Assembly (NCBI GenBank): GCA_030762175.1
Contig: CM060831.1
Location: 72,919,501-72,983,500, forward strand
Source of the DNA: Metallyticus violacea
Taxonomy: Eukaryota; Arthropoda; Insecta; Mantodea; Metallyticidae
DNA length: 64,000 bases
Direction: 5' to 3'
In this document: one piece after another, positions 34,161 to 46,018 of the stretch
Position numbering within the stretch: the stretch's first letter is position 1
Layout: every line of letters starts with the position of its first letter
The notes under the pieces: model-generated
The model's input: only the letters and a program-made list of their open reading frames with translations
What the model was told of the DNA's origin: nothing
The model's database searches: none
Translations under genes and position numbers: made by a program

Positions 34161-34534
34161 CATTAACTGCTACTTAAGTCAGATTGACAAGTATTAAATT
34201 ATCTCATCTAAAATTTAAAGTTTGAATTTATACATGTATTTCATTTCGAAAAACCTGGTGATAAACTCACCTTTACAATCAAGAGCATGCGAATGAATAC
34301 CGTAGTTTGTACTCAGCAAATAAATACTAACAGGGTATAGGGCGCAATGAGGTATGCAGTCTCTTACAAGAGTGGACACTAAATGCAATATGAGGGGGTA
34401 TCGTAAAGTTTTAATTATCACTCGAAAGTTATAATGGTATATTGATGAACTTTTGTCATGGATATTTTTGGTCTTTTAGTGCATGATGTCGAGAAAATCA
34501 GATCATTGTGTGCTTTATTTATTTATTTTTTATA

Positions 34535-35400
34535 GTTTGTGCCAGAAGTGCCTAACGTGCAAGTCGGAGATTTTTTTTTATTAATTTATTTATGGACGCT
34601 CTTTAACATCTCAGGTCATCAGTGCCCCATTCAACTCAGGGCGTGAAACGGCAACTAATTTTGCTCAGAGGCCTCTCTTTCAGGCTTGAGATTCTTTATC
34701 ATGCCGTAAATGTACGACACGGGACCCACGGCTTTACTCCCTTCCGAAGGAAGCCATACTTAGGATTTTTACGCCCCGAAAAAATCCATCGGTCCTGGCC
34801 GGGTTCGAACCCGCGATCTTGGGTTTAGGAGTAGTCGGAGAAGATTGGGGCTAGCAGCGTGATAAAGTTCTTGCATTTGAACGGGAATAGTGCTCGGCAA
34901 ATTCATGATGAGATGATAGAAGTTTATGGAAACGAATGCCATCCTATGACACTAATGGAGGTGGAAAGGAATTTACAAAGTTTAAACACATCATTGACGA
35001 AGAAGCGGCCACAGTGAAAAAAATGGAATGTTTAATCCTGGAAGACAGGCGAGCATGCAAATGGTCAGAATGAAACTGGTCTCAGTTGCGGTAGTGTATG
35101 AAAAATTATTAATGACGAATTGTACATGTCTAAGATGTCTGCATTCTGGGATTCACGTTTGCTGACCCCTTTTCCAGAAACAAACACGGCATGACCATTT
35201 AGGATAGATGTTGACGCTGTTGGAACAGGATGAAGAGGCTTTTTTGGTCATCTGGTAATCATGACGAATCTTGGATATATCAGTATGATCCAGAGAACCA
35301 TAAACATGGAGTGGAAGCATGCAGATCCGATTTCCCTCCTCCCCCCAAGCCAAAGTTAAAAGTTAGCAAGGAAGTTTATGCTTTCACTTTTTTAAAAAAA
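34535..35400 (+). mobile_element. mariner-like transposase fossil, interrupted by SINE-A
   Basis: Right of the SINE the frame reads S-S-V-I-K-F-L-H-L-N-G-N-S-A-R-Q-I-H-D-E, then M-I-E-V-Y-G-N-E-C-H-P-M-T, the first helix-turn-helix of mariner. Near 35244-35390 it reads S-G-N-H-D-E-S-W-I-Y-Q-Y-D-P-E-N, matching 'VTxDESWxYxYDPET' with the first catalytic Asp kept at H-D-E, then P-P-K-P-K-L-K-V-S-K-E-V-Y-A-F-T-F ('PRPKKxRxxxxKVMxTVFFD'). The second half with the other two Asp residues is missing. Frame before the SINE continues into it (C-L-T-C-K-S-E-K-I) when one duplication copy is removed. Confidence 0.8.
34562..34841 (-). mobile_element. SINE-A copy, 5'-truncated, with 9-bp target-site duplication
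   Basis: Spans 34571-34832 in minus orientation, with the T9 tail at its left. It stops at 'gggtttaggagt', so the first ~35 bases of the head, including the A box, are missing, although the B box ggttcgaaccc is perfect. The duplication agtcggaga lies at 34562-34570 and 34833-34841. Truncation together with a duplication fits LINE-type target-primed reverse transcription that stopped early. It is inserted in the mariner fossil. Confidence 0.92.
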
Positions 35401-35699
35401 AAAAATGATGAATATATGGAAAATTCCTTTGGTTTACTTCTGCAATTTTGGCAATGAATCGATGAAGGATGAAAATTACAATGAAGCTTTTAGTGAACTT
35501 CTCACAGCGTACCGGCATCCGCTTTTTTGACCTCATCGTAATATCTTTCTCAAAGATATGCGAATGAAAAACTGACAAGTGCTTACCGACTTTTGTTAAT
35601 ATGTATAAGAGAGCCCCTGAGGTGGACTAAACAGGAAGCAGGAAGAAAAAAAAGAAAAGAAGGTAAAGGCCTAAGCAAATAGATCAAAATATGTTAATT

Positions 35700-36715
35700 A
35701 GCAGGACTCTTTGACTATAGTATAGGCTTCGATTCAATCGAACGCGCAAGTATATTACAAGTCTTGTCTACACAAGGTAGAAGACAAATTTATACACATA
35801 CTGAAGAACATATACGAACACAGTGTCGCAAAGGTGAAAACGGAAAGAGAAGGCCCAAGATTCCGAAAGGCAGAGAGACCCAATTTCTCCAAAACTTTTT
35901 ACCTCTATTATAAAAGACATATACCAGAAATTGTCATGGAACAGGTATCACGAAATGAACATAAAGGACAGTAGATTAAGGAACCCAAGATTTGCCGATA
36001 ACGTAATTCTATGCGCAAAAAACACGAAGGGAATTGCAAACGATGTCACAATAACTCAAAACACAAAGCAAAGCGGTAGACCTTTCAATGAACAAGCCAA
36101 AAACACAACCAATGACAAATAGAATGGAATTTCTAGTCACAATAGAATATAACTTCCCTTCAAGGCAAGACGAAAAAAGAGAAAGTAGAAGAACATCCTT
36201 AGCATGGAAGGCTTTCTCGTCCCTTCAGTTTATACTGTCTGACAGGAAAACTTAAATTCGAAGCACTAGAAATCTGCATATACCACTAATGCTACACGGG
36301 TTGCCAGACATGGTTGGCTACAATCAAGAAATAAATGCACTAAAAATAAGTCAAAAGAAAATGGAACGCAGATATTAGGAATAACAATAAGGGACAAAAT
36401 CTCCAATGAAGCGTTAGCCCAAATCACATCAACAACAGACATCACAGAAAGAGCCGCCAGACTAAAGTGGAAATGGAGAGGCCACATAGCGAGGACGTAG
36501 GACGACAGATAGACGTACAAGACCACTGTATGGGACACGCGCTTAGGTAAACGACACAGGCAGGCCGAGACGGAAATGGGAAGACTTCTACGCTTGACAG
36601 GGTGGTCGAAATGGTCCAGAATAGCAAGAAGCAGAAATACATGAAAAACCTGGAAAGTTAACTTCGAAACGAGTGAAATCTGATGAACAAAAGTGTAACA
36701 AAGTGTATACAGACT
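35700..36715 (+). mobile_element. RTE-like LINE reverse transcriptase fossil
   Basis: Order of traces: L-F-D-Y-S-I-G-F-D-S-I-E ('FxDYxKAFDSI', first catalytic Asp region), I-L-K-N-I-Y-E-H-S-V-A-K-V, then D-P-I-S-P-K-L-F ('xGDPLSPxLF') and F-A-D-N-V-I-L-C-A-K-N-T where intact copies have FADDV, so a catalytic Asp is lost. Further on: I-T-S-T-T-D-I-T-E-R-A-A-R-L-K-W-K-W-R-G-H-I-A-R and the end W-K-V near 36655 with 'gtatacagactaa'. Numerous frameshifts; 5'-truncated. The C-terminal part resembles the minus-strand remnant at 44385-45240. Confidence 0.82.
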
Positions 36716-36816
36716 AATACTACTGCACACAACCCTAGTGTAAATTAGCTCATCGCGTTAGTGAATAAGAGATACCCTCTTGTAAGAGACATTTGTTCTG
36801 CTTAGGGGACATTCGT

Positions 36817-36835
36817 GATTATTATGATTATTATG

Positions 36836-36901
<66 letters not shown>
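36817..36901 (+). repeat. (ATT)n microsatellite
   Basis: About 28 ATT/GATT units, beginning with 'gattattatgattattatg' and then pure. It lies about 100 bp after the end of the LINE fossil, a common place for tail-derived microsatellites. Confidence 0.97.
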
Positions 36902-37895
36902 ATAAAACATGGTTACTCTTTTTGTCAGTCTAATATATAACAGCATTATATAGAATGATCTTTATAATAAACATCTCCCTTAATTTTTTTTCCATTGCAC
37001 TAAACGATCAAGGACGGAGATTCTGTAAGGGAAACGTGAAGTGTATTCTAGAGAAGCTTATGAGAACTTAACATGGCTTCAGGGGCTAATGTACATAGCT
37101 TTTATAGTACCAAACTAAACCTATGCGGCAGAGTGATTGCAACGCAACATTAAACGCAATTACTTTCGATCTAATTACAACGCGGTTACTGGTTCTATGT
37201 TATGCACATGCGACAGGGCCTTGAGAGCAAGTGTTGACTAACATATGACAGTCGGCGGCTCGTGTGTTTGCATTACGCTGCTGACAGAAGTGCCTTGGTG
37301 CAATTTGATACTGCTTGCCTTGTTTTATTCCTCGGAGAATGCGCTCTCGGATAACCCGCTTCTAAGAAGTGAAGGTCAACCTACAGCGCATGTGCATAGT
37401 TCAACCCAGAACTGTACTACTTATAGTATTTTATGCGCATTATGAACTTGATATGCATGTATTTTAAAGGTAGTAGATAATTAAATCAAATAGAAAATAT
37501 TTTACAATTATTTGCCCGAGTGATGGCATTATAACACCTTTTTCTTTATTTTCATTTTTAATTATATTAAAGCAGTATTTGCTACTATGACAACAAAATA
37601 ATTTGTTGATCATTTAGTTTTCCCTTGTGATTCTGGCTAGAATCAACATAAATACTTTTAAGGCGAAATGAGCGAATTAAGACTAAAGATGATAGAATAC
37701 AAAGAGAGTAAACGTGTACAACAGGCGTTTATACAAGAAACGTTAATGGTAGCGTATAATGTGCTGCTATTAAGTGTGTATTATTGAAGTATAAATTTAA
37801 TGTTTAAAGGTATTCATGGGTGATATTTTATCATTTAAATATTGTAATATAATTTTAAAATATATATACTTAAATATGTGTCATAGGCTTCCACC
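36902..37895. other. No clear feature
   Basis: A somewhat GC-richer patch at 37130-37440 holds a 66-codon frame without recognisable motif; otherwise AT-rich. Confidence 0.4.
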
Positions 37896-38170
37896 CACCA
37901 ACCAGACGACCGAGGTTGTTAAGGACAAACTAACGAACGAGAGATTTGGGGGATTAGATACCCGCCCAGCACCGACCACAAGATTCTGTTTTTCTCACTC
38001 ATCAATGACAAATGCAGGAGAGATATCATAAAGATAGGTTCTGTGACGCTTCCTTGCTTTAAGTAATAAAAAAAAAAAAAAGTTCCTCTCCAATTTATAA
38101 TTTAATATATTTAATTTCTCATGTATCATTATATGATGCCTCAGCAGTAAAAACATTGTTAAATTTTTAG
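37896..38170 (+). mobile_element. Old, diverged SINE-B copy
   Basis: Head remnant 'accagacgaccgaggttgttaagg' followed by a ruined B-box region, then 'tcactcatcaatgacaaatgcaggaga', a short A run, 'cctctccaatttataattta', 'tttctcatgtatcattatatgatgcctcagcagtaaaaac' (read in pieces) and 'attgttaaa', in the family order. Several deletions; no target-site duplication visible. Confidence 0.68.
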
Positions 38171-40012
38171 CTTCCAAAGGTCATTTCCAGGTCAAAAACA
38201 GAAACTTAGGGAGTGTTTCCATTCTGGTAAGAAAATAACATCACAAAAATATAATTCAACATATGTACAGGAAATAAATATAATACTGCAATTGTGATTA
38301 CCTCTAACTTACATAAGATTAATTAATATGGCCTTTTATAATACACTTGGAGATGGAAGCTAATAAGTTCTTCCTCAACTGTATTTGAGGATAAATATAA
38401 CCATAGTTTTAGTTAAGACAAAATTGTTCAAAACTATTAATGTGCGTAGTTTGAACCGAACATTCGGTAACCAATGAATTGACCGCAGTGTATCCAATGC
38501 ATGACTTACTCGTTCTCCCGAACTCACCCCATTTCATTTCATTTCATTTCATTTCATTTTTTTTTTTTTTTTTTTGTGGTAGTGTTTGGTCATTCTGGTG
38601 TATGACACGCCAATTGAAGCAGAAGAACTGGTCGTTCGGATACAAGCAATTATTGCTAACTCTGTACTCATAATATCTCGAATCTTTTTGAACAAGTGAG
38701 ACAGTCCTGTCATTGTACATCATATGTAGAAAACAAAATGCCGCACTTTTGGTCAGTTTTTATAAAGTATTAGAATGGAACTTTAAAGTGTTATCGTTTT
38801 TTTAGACCTGTGGCTATTTAACATAAATATTTTTGTTTTCTTCAAGTATTTCAATTTTGACTATGAATTTATGAACACCCGGTATAAGAAAATTTTGTTT
38901 ACTACTCAAGCAACTTTCAACATCCAAAATTGTTTGTTTGCTTTTGAAAAAAAAATTGCCTATATTTCAACAGCTACATCCATTCATTATGGCCAGGTCT
39001 CACACTATTTGAAGCTTATATTTGCCTCTAGGGGAAGGAAGGTCCTGTTTGGACCCTATAAAAAGTTCCCATGCACGTAGAGTTTTTATATATATCCAGA
39101 TAAAATGTCATAGATTAACTATTACTGATAGTTACCTGATTATCGTTTCTAATAATAAATATAAATACTTCCAGAAGAATTAGCTTTCTTCATCACAATT
39201 GTTTGATTTTCAAGTACACATTTTATTCGACCTGCATTTCTATACTTTTTATAAATAATAAATTTGTTAAACTAATTAATTTGTAATGATATAATATCTT
39301 TTACTACCAATGAAAAAATGTTATTAAAAGTATTTTTAAAAAGTCAAGTGTAAAAACATTTAGAAAGAAATATGACAAAGGTGAAGTTATACGTAAAACT
39401 AAGAGATTTTAAAAAAGGACATAATGTATTTTAAATATTTTTTATTTATCCTCGTAGTTAACAAAGTAAACTTACCAAGCATAAAGTTTATGAAGTTCTG
39501 AACTTACCTGAAAAAAAAAGAAGTATATATTAGAGACGAAAAATAATTAGGAATGAAGTGAAATTACATTGAGTTAACGTTAAAATACATATATGGTTTT
39601 CTATAAATAAATAGAAGAATTGCTTCATATTAAACACTCAAAATGCTATAAACTGCATTGATGGTTGAAGCGGATTAGTAGGCTGCGGTGAAGAGATACA
39701 GATCGGGCACGAATTTTGAAGCGATTTGGTAGATTGATTAATGGTCGTTTCGGTGTTGTTGCCCACGCTTCTGAAAACAATTTCTCAAGGTGGATTTTGC
39801 TGTTTTGTTCATTTGTGCTCAACAGGAATGGGGAATGAGTTCAATAGTATAAATAAGCACGCTATGCGATATACTGGTACTTTGTGTGTTCCAAATCTTT
39901 CGCGTCCTCTGGTGTTTTGCTTACGATAGAACTTATCTACGACGAATATAAATTTAACTGCTGTGCTTTTCACTAATGGAAGCTGAAAACAACGACTGAA
40001 ATATAACTTATT
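38171..40012. other. No gene; (ATTTC)n plus T run at 38531-38575
   Basis: AT-rich. A pentanucleotide array (five to six ATTTC units) runs into 18 T at 38531-38575. Around 39660-39930 the sequence is less AT-rich, with a TATA-like word 'gtataaataag' at about 39849, but no gene that I can define. Confidence 0.5.
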
Positions 40013-40545
40013 ATGAATGCCTCAGCACGTATCTCGACGCGTATAGAACTTAAACTTGATTGCGTCTCGCAGCGTGTAAAACTAAAATTGCTTCTTAGCC
40101 GAGTGTCTAACTTAGGACTGCTTGCCCCAGCAAAACAAACTCCCCTTTATATATTAAATTCAAATCAAGTAATCTTTGGCTTAACAACGCCAAAGATGTT
40201 GACAGGTGTTTCGCGCCTATCTTTAAAAAGTTCAAACAAATATTTACCATTGGCTGGTTTCAATTCACCTGCCAAACGTGCCATTCGTTATTTTTGAAAT
40301 TACAAAATGTTTTGTTGACATTGGCTGGTTTGAAGCTAACTGTACGACTTCCTGTCGAGTTCAAAGCCCTAACGAATCTAAAAAGTCTTGTGTTTATTAA
40401 CCCTCCAACGGTAGTCCTTTTAAAAGTGGCGTCTGGTTTATTCTCATTTTGTATAGAGCTTTACGACCTTCTTGGCTTTCCAAGCTACCGTAAACAGAAA
40501 ACACAGAGACTTTTCTCTTTGGTCGACATACAATTCACATGTTAA
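40013..40545 (+). other. Two adjoining open frames, unrecognised
   Basis: An ATG at 40013 opens 94 codons ending TGA at 40295-40297. A second frame stays open from about 40294 to 40545 (83 codons), so a single frameshift near 40290 would join them into about 175 residues. Both use mixed codons and are not simple AT-rich strings. Phrases include L-L-S-R-V-S-N-L-G-L-L-A-P-A-K-Q and T-L-A-G-L-K-L-T-V-R-L-P-V. The near-repeat 'cattggctggttt' occurs at 40253 and 40320. A perfect 9-bp hairpin (atctttggc / gccaaagat) lies at 40172-40197. I recognise no domain. It may be a degraded gene, an LTR or a repeat body. Confidence 0.35.
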
Positions 40546-40589
40546 CGTTATACAGTATTATAGAGGGTGAGCAATGCTTGACACAACCA

Positions 40590-40735
40590 CAGGACCGACC
40601 GGCTGCCTAATGTTGGCGGAGGCGGGGAATATATTTCTCCTTCGCTGCGCGAGGCTTGTGTGAGTTGAAATCTTGTGCCTCGCCAGCCGGCCGACCGCCG
40701 CGAAACCGGTTGCGTGAAGGAATGTTCACCCTGTA
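40590..40735. other. GC-rich island with inverted arms
   Basis: A compact GC-rich stretch. The word accgaccggctgcc near 40596 and the word ccagccggccgacc near 40684 form an inverted pair (about 9 of 11 matched) some 80 bases apart. It lies just after the two unexplained frames and ends near the 'gttcaccctg' word. It could be the end of a mobile element or an old CpG-rich patch. Confidence 0.35.
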
Positions 40736-41947
40736 CGTTTGTACATATATATCTACATTACTATTACAATACATAAAATATGATGATAATTATGTTTGCA
40801 ACATACCAATTATATTATATATTAAGGCATCTTTCAGGACTATATACAATGCAGGCGAAACTTGATGCAGTTCACTATGTGTCATGTGATCATTAGATTT
40901 CCCATGCATATTTGCACATCTTTCAATTAAACGGTATTGGATAAATTGTGAACCCTGCAGCTCTCCGTGTGCGGTGAAATGTATTAACTGCATTCGCTCA
41001 CAGTATGTTATGATGTTTACATTGAACAATTAAACATGTATTCAGGACTGTTTTAGCAACTAATGCAATTTGCTATTAGTATTTCCCTCCCTTTTTTATA
41101 CTTACAGGATACTGCTATTCTTACTGCTATTCTAGAGTATCGCATGAAAAGCATTACAAAAAGCTACGCAGTTTACAAAAAATGAATACAATGTTATATT
41201 GATTGTAAAATAAGAGTATTACTTTTAATATATTAAAAACGTGTAATTGTACTATAAAGTTAAATTTACAATAGAGTGCTACAGAGAAAGTATATTGATT
41301 CAAATGTGTAGGTTGCATACCTCATGCACAGAAAACGTGAAAATAAAAATGACAAACTATAGGGCTTAAGTTATAAACTTTATGCTGTATCTGGCCTTTT
41401 AAATCTCGGCATGACACATACCGATGTAGTTGCACCCGTTCTTTAACCCCACTTTTCCCTTTATCATGTCTTTGAACATTTCCTGCCGGTCTCACGGCTG
41501 TATTCATGAAGATCCTTAGACAGTATACTCTAGAGTAACACGTTTTTGTGAGAAAATCTTATTTTGAACACTTATCAGCTCATTAGGCGTGTGGAATATT
41601 TTCAGAAATTTCCTGATGAATTGCCTCCTTCCAAATATGCCATTCACGATATTGTGTACAAAGTTGAGCCTCCTGGTTCAGTGCAACAGAAAACACAAAA
41701 GCGAAAAGCTACTGCTTGAAGAAGAACTAGACACAGAGCATAGAGCGTTAGCAGGGTCAAATCATACAGGTGGTTAAAACTGTCTGAGCTTTTCCTCAGA
41801 TTATTTTCATAATGAGCAAATATTAGGATTGCATTGTTTTGCAAAAGGTTCACTTTCCTTTTCAGTTTACAGCTTCATCTACAATGCGTACATGTGCTCT
41901 CTGGGAAATGACCATGATGTTGGGCAGACCGCCTCCCAGGGAGGAGA
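40736..41947. other. No clear feature
   Basis: AT-rich; frames of 61-79 codons without recognisable motif. Confidence 0.45.
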
Positions 41948-42120
41948 GTCGGTTCTGGTGGTCATATTTGTCTCGTAGATCACGGGTTCAATCCTGGCCA
42001 GGGTCGATGGGTTTTTTTCGGGAGTAAAAATCCCAAGTATGACTTCCTTCGGAAAGGAAGTATCATGCCCTGAATTGAATGGGATGTTAAAGGGCGTCCG
42101 TAAATTAACTGAATCAAAAA
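41948..42120 (+). mobile_element. SINE-A copy with internal deletion
   Basis: Head 'gtcggttctggtggtcatat', B box ggttcaatcct, then 'ggtcgatgggtttttttcgg' and 'tgacttccttcggaaaggaagt', after which about 120 bases of the usual body are missing; it resumes at 'cctgaattgaatggga' and ends 'ggcgtccgtaaattaactgaatc'. Confidence 0.85.
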
Positions 42121-42844
42121 ATGTTCCAGGAAGCCCTGCTGTGTGCTTGTGTGTCGTGTGTGTGGCCTAAAGAACGTTATACCTAATGAACGACTGACTC
42201 CTGGATATCGTCGAGGTAAAAGTTCTATAAACAAATAAAGAAGGGAAAGAAACTACACAAAAATCACGAAAAATTTGAACGTTTACCAACAAGGAGGTTT
42301 CGGAATATATAAAAGAAAAGTTTAGCAAAGGAATAGAAATTTTATTCTTACCTAATAAATTCTATCGTTAGAATGGATTTTCCCTACATAATTTCTATTT
42401 ATCTAATGAGAGACACAATTCCATTATTTTAGATAAATTATTAGTTGAGGTGGCTGCAGTGATCTTAGCAAGACGTAAAACACTGCGTGAGAGGTTAAGT
42501 TTAATAACTAAAACCGGGTACATAAAGGATGCTATTTTCAGTGTGTTTCGGAATAACCTAAGAATAATAACTTTTTGAATGTTGTAAAAAAACTATCAAA
42601 AGCTGCTCTTCTAAAAATAATTTAAAAGGGCAATGATTAGAGCTAAATCAAGAATATGAACTGGTTACAGAAAACAAATAATTATAAATTACAAATGAAA
42701 TTATAGTAATATAATTAGAAATACAATGCATATATAATATCCAGCCTATATAGACTGAAGAACACACGATTTTCTATATTCTTTCTTCACTTGTGTAACA
42801 TGACGTTCTAACCGCCTACGCTATTATAGACAGACAACTTACAA
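42121..42844. other. No clear feature
   Basis: AT-rich; nothing recognised. Confidence 0.45.
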
Positions 42845-43150
42845 TCGCGCAATGTGGAGAGAACATCTCATTAGAAGTGCAAACGGGATTAAAAGCTGGG
42901 TGGAGGATGGAGCAGTACATCAAAACAGAAGCCAGATCATTGAACAGGGACTCATGTGGTTTAGGTTTGGAGCATTGCGGCAGATCACAATCTCAGGTGA
43001 AAATGGACTGAGAATTTGTCCTTTATGTGGAGAGGAAGAATCATGGTCGCACATTCTAGCGAACTGTAGCAGCGCTGAGGTGTTGACTCAAACAGAGGGC
43101 AAGGGGCATGCTGGGCTCTGCTGGCAGGCAAGGATGAGGAGCTGGTAAGC
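42845..43150 (+). mobile_element. LINE ORF2 C-terminal fragment with CCHC zinc knuckle
   Basis: A 98-codon frame from 42852 reads W-F-R-F-G-A-L-R-Q-I and then C-P-L-C-G-E-E-E-S-W-S-H-I-L-A-N-C, a C-x2-C-x7-H-x4-C motif. Such a knuckle follows the reverse transcriptase (and RNase H, if present) at the end of ORF2 in several non-LTR clades. The frame ends at 43148. The A- and AAT-rich sequence after it (43215-43400) fits a LINE 3' tail. No reverse transcriptase is seen upstream, so the copy is strongly 5'-truncated. A Cys-rich host domain is a less likely alternative. Confidence 0.62.
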
Positions 43151-43327
43151 AAATTCTTGTCGAAGGTGAGAAAGCTCAGGTATGAAAAGGCTGAAAACCG
43201 GGGAAGGGGAGGGAGAAAATAAAACTGAATTTTTTAAAAAAAAGTGTATGTATGGCGTTTACTTATTCTATGCTAATGGGGAAGGGGTTCTATATTCTGT
43301 ATGTGTATATGAAAGTAATATTGAGGA

Positions 43328-43400
43328 GATAATAATAATAATAGTAATAATAATAATAAAAAAGCGATTATTAATAATAATAAAAATAATTGTAAAGGTT
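43328..43400 (+). repeat. AAT/ATA-rich simple repeat
   Basis: Imperfect (ATA)n and (AAT)n units, probably grown from the tail of the LINE fragment to the left. Confidence 0.85.
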
Positions 43401-44384
43401 ATTACTATCATTATTATTTTAACTGCGTTAATTAATGGAGGTATGATGTAAATACTTATTTATATAAATAATGTACTTTTGTGTATTATGAAAGCACGTA
43501 AGGTGGACCCGTGCGAAAGTTATAAAGTTATTAGAATGTATGTTAATTTGAATAAATATTCATTCAATAATGGTGATAGTAGCGATAGCAGCAAACTGGA
43601 CGTTAATTCGATCAACTGTAGATATATGAACTAAATAGCCTATAGCACGGTTATATAAACAAGTGATACACAAATACTAAGGCATTTTAAACTATTAAGA
43701 TCACATAATAAGAACAATGTTATAACTGAAAAAGTTATAGAACATACTGCGCACAACAGTAGGCGGAGCCCTGCCGGCTTAGCTGGCATACTTCTCGTGC
43801 ATGCAACTGCAACCTATGTATGTGTAGCGCTGTTTGAATACATTACTGGCAGCGCTCCTGGTGATATATTTCAAGTAGTCGAATGACAAAAGTATATAAT
43901 CAGAACGTCATCTATATGCAAATTTAAGCAACAATGAATGTTCGACTTTAACGTTGATATTTTAGAGCACATTTTGCACATAATGTAACAGTCAGGAAGA
44001 GGTGGAGTCTAAAGGGTCAAGGGAGTGGGCAAATCGTAACCGGAACATTTCCAACTGTTCTTTAACTTTTCCAGCACGCATTAATCTAATGATTTCCATC
44101 TAGTGATAAAGCTGTTTTCAGATATTAAGTACAGTAAAGTGATGCCCGAAGGAAACTAAACAAGTTTTTTATTTAAAATTGTAATGTTTCTGGGTTCATG
44201 TTTATGTGATTTTAATATACTCTATGTAAGAATAATGCTAGAGTATGAAAATAGTTAATTCAAATCTTGCTTAAAATATGCAGGTTGTCCGGGATGAAAA
44301 TTGCTAGTAAAAAGTGTTATAAATAATTAATAAATCAGGGCCTCTTGTCTAGGAAATCTCGATTAGGTATATCGGAATAAATCC
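43401..44384. other. No clear feature
   Basis: AT-rich, with a small GC-richer patch at 43740-43860 of unknown nature. Confidence 0.45.
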
Positions 44385-45240
44385 TCATGTTTGCCTCAAC
44401 GCCTCCTCAAGGTGATTTTCCATTCTACTTCATCCTTCGCCTTTGATGACCAGTTGCTCCCATATCTTTTGTCATTCCACTTTCCTGTCGTCGGTTTTTG
44501 GACCCCAGAACATGTCCAGCGACTGTAATTTATTCTAGCGACATGACCTGTTCATCTCCATTTGATATATTTTACTGTTGTTACATGTTTCACGCCTGTC
44601 ATTTTCCTGATGTCTTCGTTTTGGATACAGTCTCTCAGATTGACGTCTAGAATCTTCATTTTCATCTTCTCGTGACACATTTCAAGCATTCTTCTCTCCT
44701 TGTTTGTGTTCATTATCTTTTTGATTTTACATGTCCTAGCTTTGAAGATAGAACGAGACTAAACTTTTTATTTATCCTACGTAGTGGAGTTATTGAATGG
44801 TATTACCTGGCCAAGGTAAGCATATTCTTTGGCATATTGCAGGGTTTCATTAATAAACGTGATTCTTTTTTATGCTATTAGTTCAAAATTTATTTTTTTG
44901 TAGATTCAGTACAATTCATACTCAGTAGCTGTGTTGAAATATTTCGTGGACACCTCCTCTTAGATCATCATTGGACGTTACTAATAAGACGATATAATCT
45001 GCAATCACAGATTCTGTAACTTTTCGTAATCAAAACTGTTTCCTCATTTCATTTTCCCGTACGGAAGACTTCTCCTAACAAGCTTAAAACTAGTTTTGTG
45101 TTTATGAGAGCACCTTATCTTTGCCTCTCTGCCTACCTTGCCTAGTCGAGTTTTAGCTTTCATGTTGTATTACATTTTCGCAAGTATTCTTACGTATTTT
45201 TTCTCTACTGCATAGTTTTGAAGGACTGTTAAGATTGATT
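44385..45240 (-). mobile_element. RTE-like LINE fossil, C-terminal half
   Basis: Minus-strand traces from right to left: I-A-D-Y-I-V-L-L-V-T-S-N-D at about 45000, where intact copies have FADDIVL; a lysine-rich thumb region; then N-S-K-I-Y-Q-M-E-M-N-R-S-C-R near 44560 in a shifted frame corresponding to 'KWxWxGHVAR'; then W-G-P-K-T-D-D-R-K ('TxxGKRRQGRPKTRW' region) and a final W-E-Q-L-V-I-K-G-E-G. The catalytic FADD is lost and stops are frequent. Related to the remnant at 35700-36715 by eye. Confidence 0.72.
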
Positions 45241-46018
45241 CTGCCCTAGATATTATTTGTACTTGGTCTACTTAGAGATGCCAGAACAAAGTCTAGCCTG
45301 TTCTCTCGGTTTGCTCTCTTCCAGTTGATTCTTCTCGATAGCATCGTTGAGAATAGCTTGCATACCCTTTAGAAAGAGAGAGACTTCCTTAGATTCACGT
45401 GTCAATCGCATAACTTCGGGAACGCTCGTAAACGCTGTATTTATAACGCGAATGCAGCGACTGTACACTGCAGGGCGCTTTGCCTATAAACATACATGTC
45501 CTAATTTTAAGCATCTGGAAAGAGAACGTGCAGTGGCAACGGTTTAAAAGGCATTCCTTCTCTGCGTGAGCTCCTGAGTTCAAACACCATACATTTTTTT
45601 TTATTTTATTTTTCATTGTGGTTTTAAAATGTATAGGTAGACATCATGTTATATTTTACGCATTATTTTACTTTTATGGTATTACCTACGCAAACATAAA
45701 AACGTAATCACAAACTAGCGCGTTCTTTACAAATAATTCATTACAGAAATCTTTATATTTTTTAAAGCGAAAACAAGTTGAAATAAATAGAAATTGATAT
45801 CAGGAGTATAATCTTTAGCACTTATAATTGCCCCTCAATTTTCGCGGCATAGATAATATCGGGTTTCTACAATAGAGGCTACAAAATCCCAGGATTTTTT
45901 AAATTGTGCCCATAAGCACAATATATATAACAATCGTTTAATTGCTGTGTATCGGAAACAATATTACGGAACTATTTGTCATAACATGTTACAACTATTT
46001 ATTAAGAATAAAAATGTT
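45241..46018. other. No clear feature
   Basis: The overlapping frames at 45268-45616 show no known motif. A T-arm-like word 'gagttcaaacacc' at about 45577 hints at a decayed SINE head but is too weak to call. Confidence 0.4.

Noticed and set aside
36266..36730. 154-codon minus-strand open frame
   Set aside because: It is antisense to the RTE-like LINE fossil and has no recognisable product.
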